DNA from: Volvox africanus
Lineage: Eukaryota; Chlorophyta; Chlorophyceae; Chlamydomonadales; Volvocaceae
Assembly: GCA_030268105.1 (NCBI GenBank)
Contig: BSDZ01000022.1
Span: 1,343,001-1,407,000 of the forward strand
DNA length: 64,000 nt
Direction of reading: 5' to 3'
The position numbers were made by a program, and so were the translations under genes. The first letter of the stretch is position 1. Every line of letters starts with the position of its first letter. This document shows positions 63,001 to 64,000 of this stretch, piece by piece. The notes beneath the pieces are model-generated. The model did no database searches. It saw only the letters and a program-made list of their open reading frames with translations, and had not been told where the DNA came from.

Positions 63001-63394
63001 GCTGCTGGTGTTCCTGCAGCCGCAAATTCTCCTGCTGCCGTTGCTGTGGTCCTTCACGCTCGCTGCCGTCGCTGGTGTCAGCAGCGGCGGAGCCACCGGG
63101 CATCGAAAGCCGCGCTATCCGCGTTGCAACCGCTGTAACATGGATGGTATTGAATCTCGGTGCGTACTGCGTCACCAACGCGTCGAGCTCACGCCAGGAG
63201 GTGCAGGCGCCGATGAGGCGGGTCAGCTGAGGCGGATCCGGCCAGGAGGCGTCTGTTGACCGTACCTGAGGAGCAGCAGCCGCACCGAAAACGGACTGTT
63301 GCTGCCGCTCCCACTGCTGCTCCCGTTGCCGCTGCCGCTTGAGTTGCGGCTGAGGTGGCGGTTGAAGTTGGGACCGAGAATGCTGCTGGGCCAT
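57014..63394 (-). CDS. Giant OPR-like (octotricopeptide repeat) protein, single long exon
   Basis: At least 2,126 residues without an intron. The N-terminal block TSWRELDALVTQYAPRFN (residues about 65-82) followed by IHVTAVATRIARL is typical of the region preceding the repeats in Chlamydomonas OPR proteins. Degenerate helical repeats follow: ARGIANISWALAKAL, PQHVANALWAAASLGIL, EEGISQLVWSVSELGL, PVSLANSAWALSVLM and DAQLGLMLWSLADL. More come near the C-terminus (FDWVSVALRRYSRNIAALP, FPPPQWQASYADLVV). Long low-complexity stretches separate them, including a Gln-rich run near residues 975-1020 and Gly/Ala/Ser/Pro-rich parts to about 1470. OPR proteins bind organellar RNA and act in maturation, stability or translation. 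The frame stays open upstream to 63,718 without another ATG, so the true start, and any chloroplast or mitochondrial targeting peptide, may lie in an upstream exon. The stop is TAA and the tail is basic (RNRLRLRRGKKARCS). The target RNA cannot be told. Confidence 0.8.
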   Translation of the reverse strand: MAQQHSRSQLQPPPQPQLKRQRQREQQWERQQQSVFGAAAAPQVRSTDASWPDPPQLTRLIGACTSWRELDALVTQYAPRFNTIHVTAVATRIARLSMPGGSAAADTSDGSEREGPQQRQQENLRLQEHQQQEQRYGVGRERTQERTQERNGAVQRESERQMELLDWAGFIRVVLALVESHAAELDARGIANISWALAKALPSRLPPAQSPFPAPPPQSLQMQSQSSILDPGAAAGPSHRRIDSGDELGTEGGSEFGTERAVRAAARHTVRLLLALPAADPGGFETRTACGGSPAASGGAMAPQHVANALWAAASLGILDASDSEAAGLVEEAEVEAKGTRRRESSDIERAHRWVLRAVAAARSALRTRGFSEEGISQLVWSVSELGLAADAGWMEDFYSAVSRQAPELSAHSAANILLSVARMATAAPDSKVARSAVAESDGGHDVYNSSADTAGMKPGDNSSGSRGARATVAAVAFRQPTDGWLFYFLTDTAATLGSADPVSLANSAWALSVLMRTRTRTGAVAAAAPPLSSPPPPSSWLRSYYAALGLPGALRRFTDAQLGLMLWSLADLSDARPGGLPWAPPSELLTSLAAELRRRLTDMPDKAFAMAGWGLQRLLQRQQQWQQLMRLRHLEGQLRVREQQQRESKANKEGRQQQGQGLQWQQQQEQEVSSSGLLQNGHTVREAGLEAAWLASAARRMPYMADCWLLLMLQAVAAWVPAGADGAWFRAATDAVLRPLLPQQHIVAHPQHGQQQTEDVPVMKDAEVHFPGLARRKRPLLPRLLQALLLAAEACLAAGHAMNVVTEAAATELLAAAGQGETGGGSSGGCGGVHMEEQPTAATVPWTATELLRCGAALARAGYVPRPAWRQTFFGRVLELAALSATLEAQQLQSNPQHGASQEEVSQRLRARRHRLSASDVALLLSCSQRWAATASNATLTALLYGVPHEVWTPRSAAWVCRLLALQATQLQPPQPPQQQQQYQQQQLQQHQRYSATQLLQLQQEQEQTQVTDRRHQRQQHQQDQDGEMHGDTLSRDTESLRGSSTAPCSLQGRDNRTDVPTEATSPSALLPSVKYDPEHLDRAEPVILSISTSGIAAGSCRPALNGSALSTPPPPSPQSQPSHGSVLAARLSGNDVDRTVDTSVSGSGARLRLRTPTDESFSGLDGDSALGAEGFGSDLGFSGMAGAQDVVRVTDVVLVAPRPRPPPPMDGPSGRGGGGTAAAVNADIASCGFSRSASLVANLNRDIEPAAAAAMTTTNKLNGLQGIIDGGSDSDGSSRGGDGVLMEARLLPYAPGADGSGGRREEVLQRGPGRPPAVATETAAASPAFVPAGTSVIGARGPRMAAAAVAAAAAAPTTVIVPSATTTPWPAWSPAAAAATSATVLDSNTMPGDRSDGDVGLPTPGVSASSGDSMNGVYGTGGTGRDVCGGDGSNAGSASLPGGGDGLGRVTATVPVQRSVPPPPVSPSPPPPSPALRFVLQTLDTACASLERQFSRRLELLPELQAGTGKGGGSGSGSGGRSQLAVGAAAAPASTVAALNGPWSLLSLSQLLWSVARLRLRLSPRQRAVLHAALTVALLRWSAQPPHALVPMLWACCRLGMPLGAGLARLLRRALLLHPGLQPAALADGSLLMLLEALVRWRVDPPTQWSRKVPQRLALWLWRVSPAVAAATATSSTFFRRLASASATTPATTPATAAAADRGGANTAGVRDPEPGEGPNGNTNSRNDSSSRRSVEAKQLLLVLRALRRLQIAARSDAGAGKSCGGGRGRGRVRSRAYSRLLPAQPLPPGVQFRIFADSDSSPHTSVRLQLPPRWSPSWAPVVPSKLPSVRPSSRGGARHSGGAAAATTLTPVDSVLWVELWPMLRTAVRQRLAEVFGPGPAAAAAAAGVVPLQPLPPPTSPRERLAALMCGAACGLVDWEAWGVPALRRLASELPPRDYHAWLALAVGLQCRVSRGSLEDLLLAWCIASGPQLDSMTPRQLHTTLRLAGRVAETLLQPLSFDWVSVALRRYSRNIAALPPSQLAQVPAVLRRLRRFPPPQWQASYADLVVRRALPHMSGPRAQAMLRAAAASSPGLAAALRGPVHAHMTELWLGQQALWRRRQRQAHYRNRLRLRRGKKARCS

Positions 63395-63718
63395 CGGTTG
63401 CCGCTGGCTGGGTGCGTACGGCCCTTCGGACTCGGAGTCGCCAGTGCCTGTTGATTTCGAGGAGGAAGGTCCTGGATGTCTGCCACAACTGCTGCTACTG
63501 CCGCTGCACCCTCCATTCTCAGCTAACGCCGTCGTCTCCTGTAACCCTGCAGGTCGTGGACCAATGCTTTCAGCTGCTGCACCACCCCCGCTAGGCTGAC
63601 CCGGGGGAATGTCCAGCTGCCGCTGCCGCGATCGACGTGTAGCCTGTGCTGACGGTCTGAACCGACTCTGCGGCGATCGCCATGATGCTTGGGAAACCTG
63701 AGAGGCGACCGGGTCCGC
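63395..63718 (-). other. Open upstream extension of the OPR-like frame
   Basis: 108 codons in frame with the OPR-like protein and free of stops, reading into a Ser/Gly/Pro/Gln-rich sequence (SKSTGTGDSESEGPYAPSQ just before the first ATG). No in-frame ATG is present. An acceptor-like CCTCTCAG lies near 63,700 on the minus strand, so this may be the 5' part of the exon spliced to a start exon beyond it. Confidence 0.45.
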
Positions 63719-64000
63719 CTATTTTGTAGGCGGTCACGCGAGGACGTCGGGTAGAATGCAGGAACATAACATGGAAGGAAGTCAGTTCGGCGGGTCAGCA
63801 AAGGGAAGTACACGCAGGAAAGGAAACAAGGCCGGAAAAGATGAGGAAGGGCGGGAGTACAATAACGGAACAGAACAAGTAATATTGATAAGCTGCAATG
63901 CTATTCAGGAGTGGTGTTCTTGTTGGCTAAGACACACGCGACCAGACAGGTCTGGGCGATGTAGACTGCAAATTGACATGAAGTTCGCAGGGAGCCAGCG
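63719..64000. other. 5' flank of the OPR-like gene
   Basis: No start exon can be assigned with confidence. A minus-strand frame over 63,523-63,813 has an ATG but is in another frame, and its product is rich in Arg and not recognised. Confidence 0.4.

Noticed and set aside
63523..63813. Minus-strand frame with an ATG as the start exon of the OPR-like gene
   Set aside because: It is in a different frame from the main protein and I see no splice pair that would connect the two while keeping phase.

Overview
The window is nuclear DNA of a eukaryote, most likely a volvocine green alga (Volvox, Eudorina, Gonium or Chlamydomonas relatives). The reasons are: dense GT-AG introns, a flagellar outer-arm dynein gene whose length and domain plan match the Chlamydomonas gamma heavy chain, a giant octotricopeptide-repeat-like (OPR) protein of the kind expanded in these algae, TTTTAGGG-type telomere-like scraps, TGTAA poly(A)-signal candidates, and abundant (CA/CATACA)n microsatellites. 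The somewhat AT-rich introns look more like Volvox than C. reinhardtii, but this is a judgement by eye.

Layout. (1) 1-10,181, plus strand: the 3' part of a large, exon-rich gene of unknown identity; 12 exons from 5,202 to the stop join in one phase-consistent chain. (2) 10,345-15,855, minus strand: two non-LTR (L1-like) retrotransposon copies in tandem; the longer one has endonuclease/reverse-transcriptase coding sequence broken by one in-frame TGA. (3) 15,856-18,048: spacer with a small tandem repeat. (4) 18,049-25,314, plus: an 11-exon gene for a secreted/type I membrane protein with an EGF-like module, one transmembrane helix and a cytosolic RING-H2 domain, probably a membrane-anchored ubiquitin ligase. 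(5) 25,315-28,080: spacer. (6) 28,081-54,790, plus: the complete outer-arm dynein gamma heavy chain (ODA2-like). My 45 exons join without frame break into 4,500 codons including the stop. (7) 54,791-57,013: spacer between two convergent genes. (8) 57,014-63,394 or further, minus: a single-exon OPR-like protein of at least 2,126 residues. (9) 63,719-64,000: flank.

The genes are independent eukaryotic transcription units and I see no operon-like logic. Dynein serves flagellar motility, the OPR-like protein probably acts on organellar RNA, and the RING protein probably acts in membrane protein turnover or signalling. The least explained items are the unidentified first gene, the EGF-TM-RING architecture, the interrupted retroelement with its tailed 3' copies, a pair of related repeats in two dynein introns, and an AT-rich protein-like reading frame inside an intron of the RING gene.
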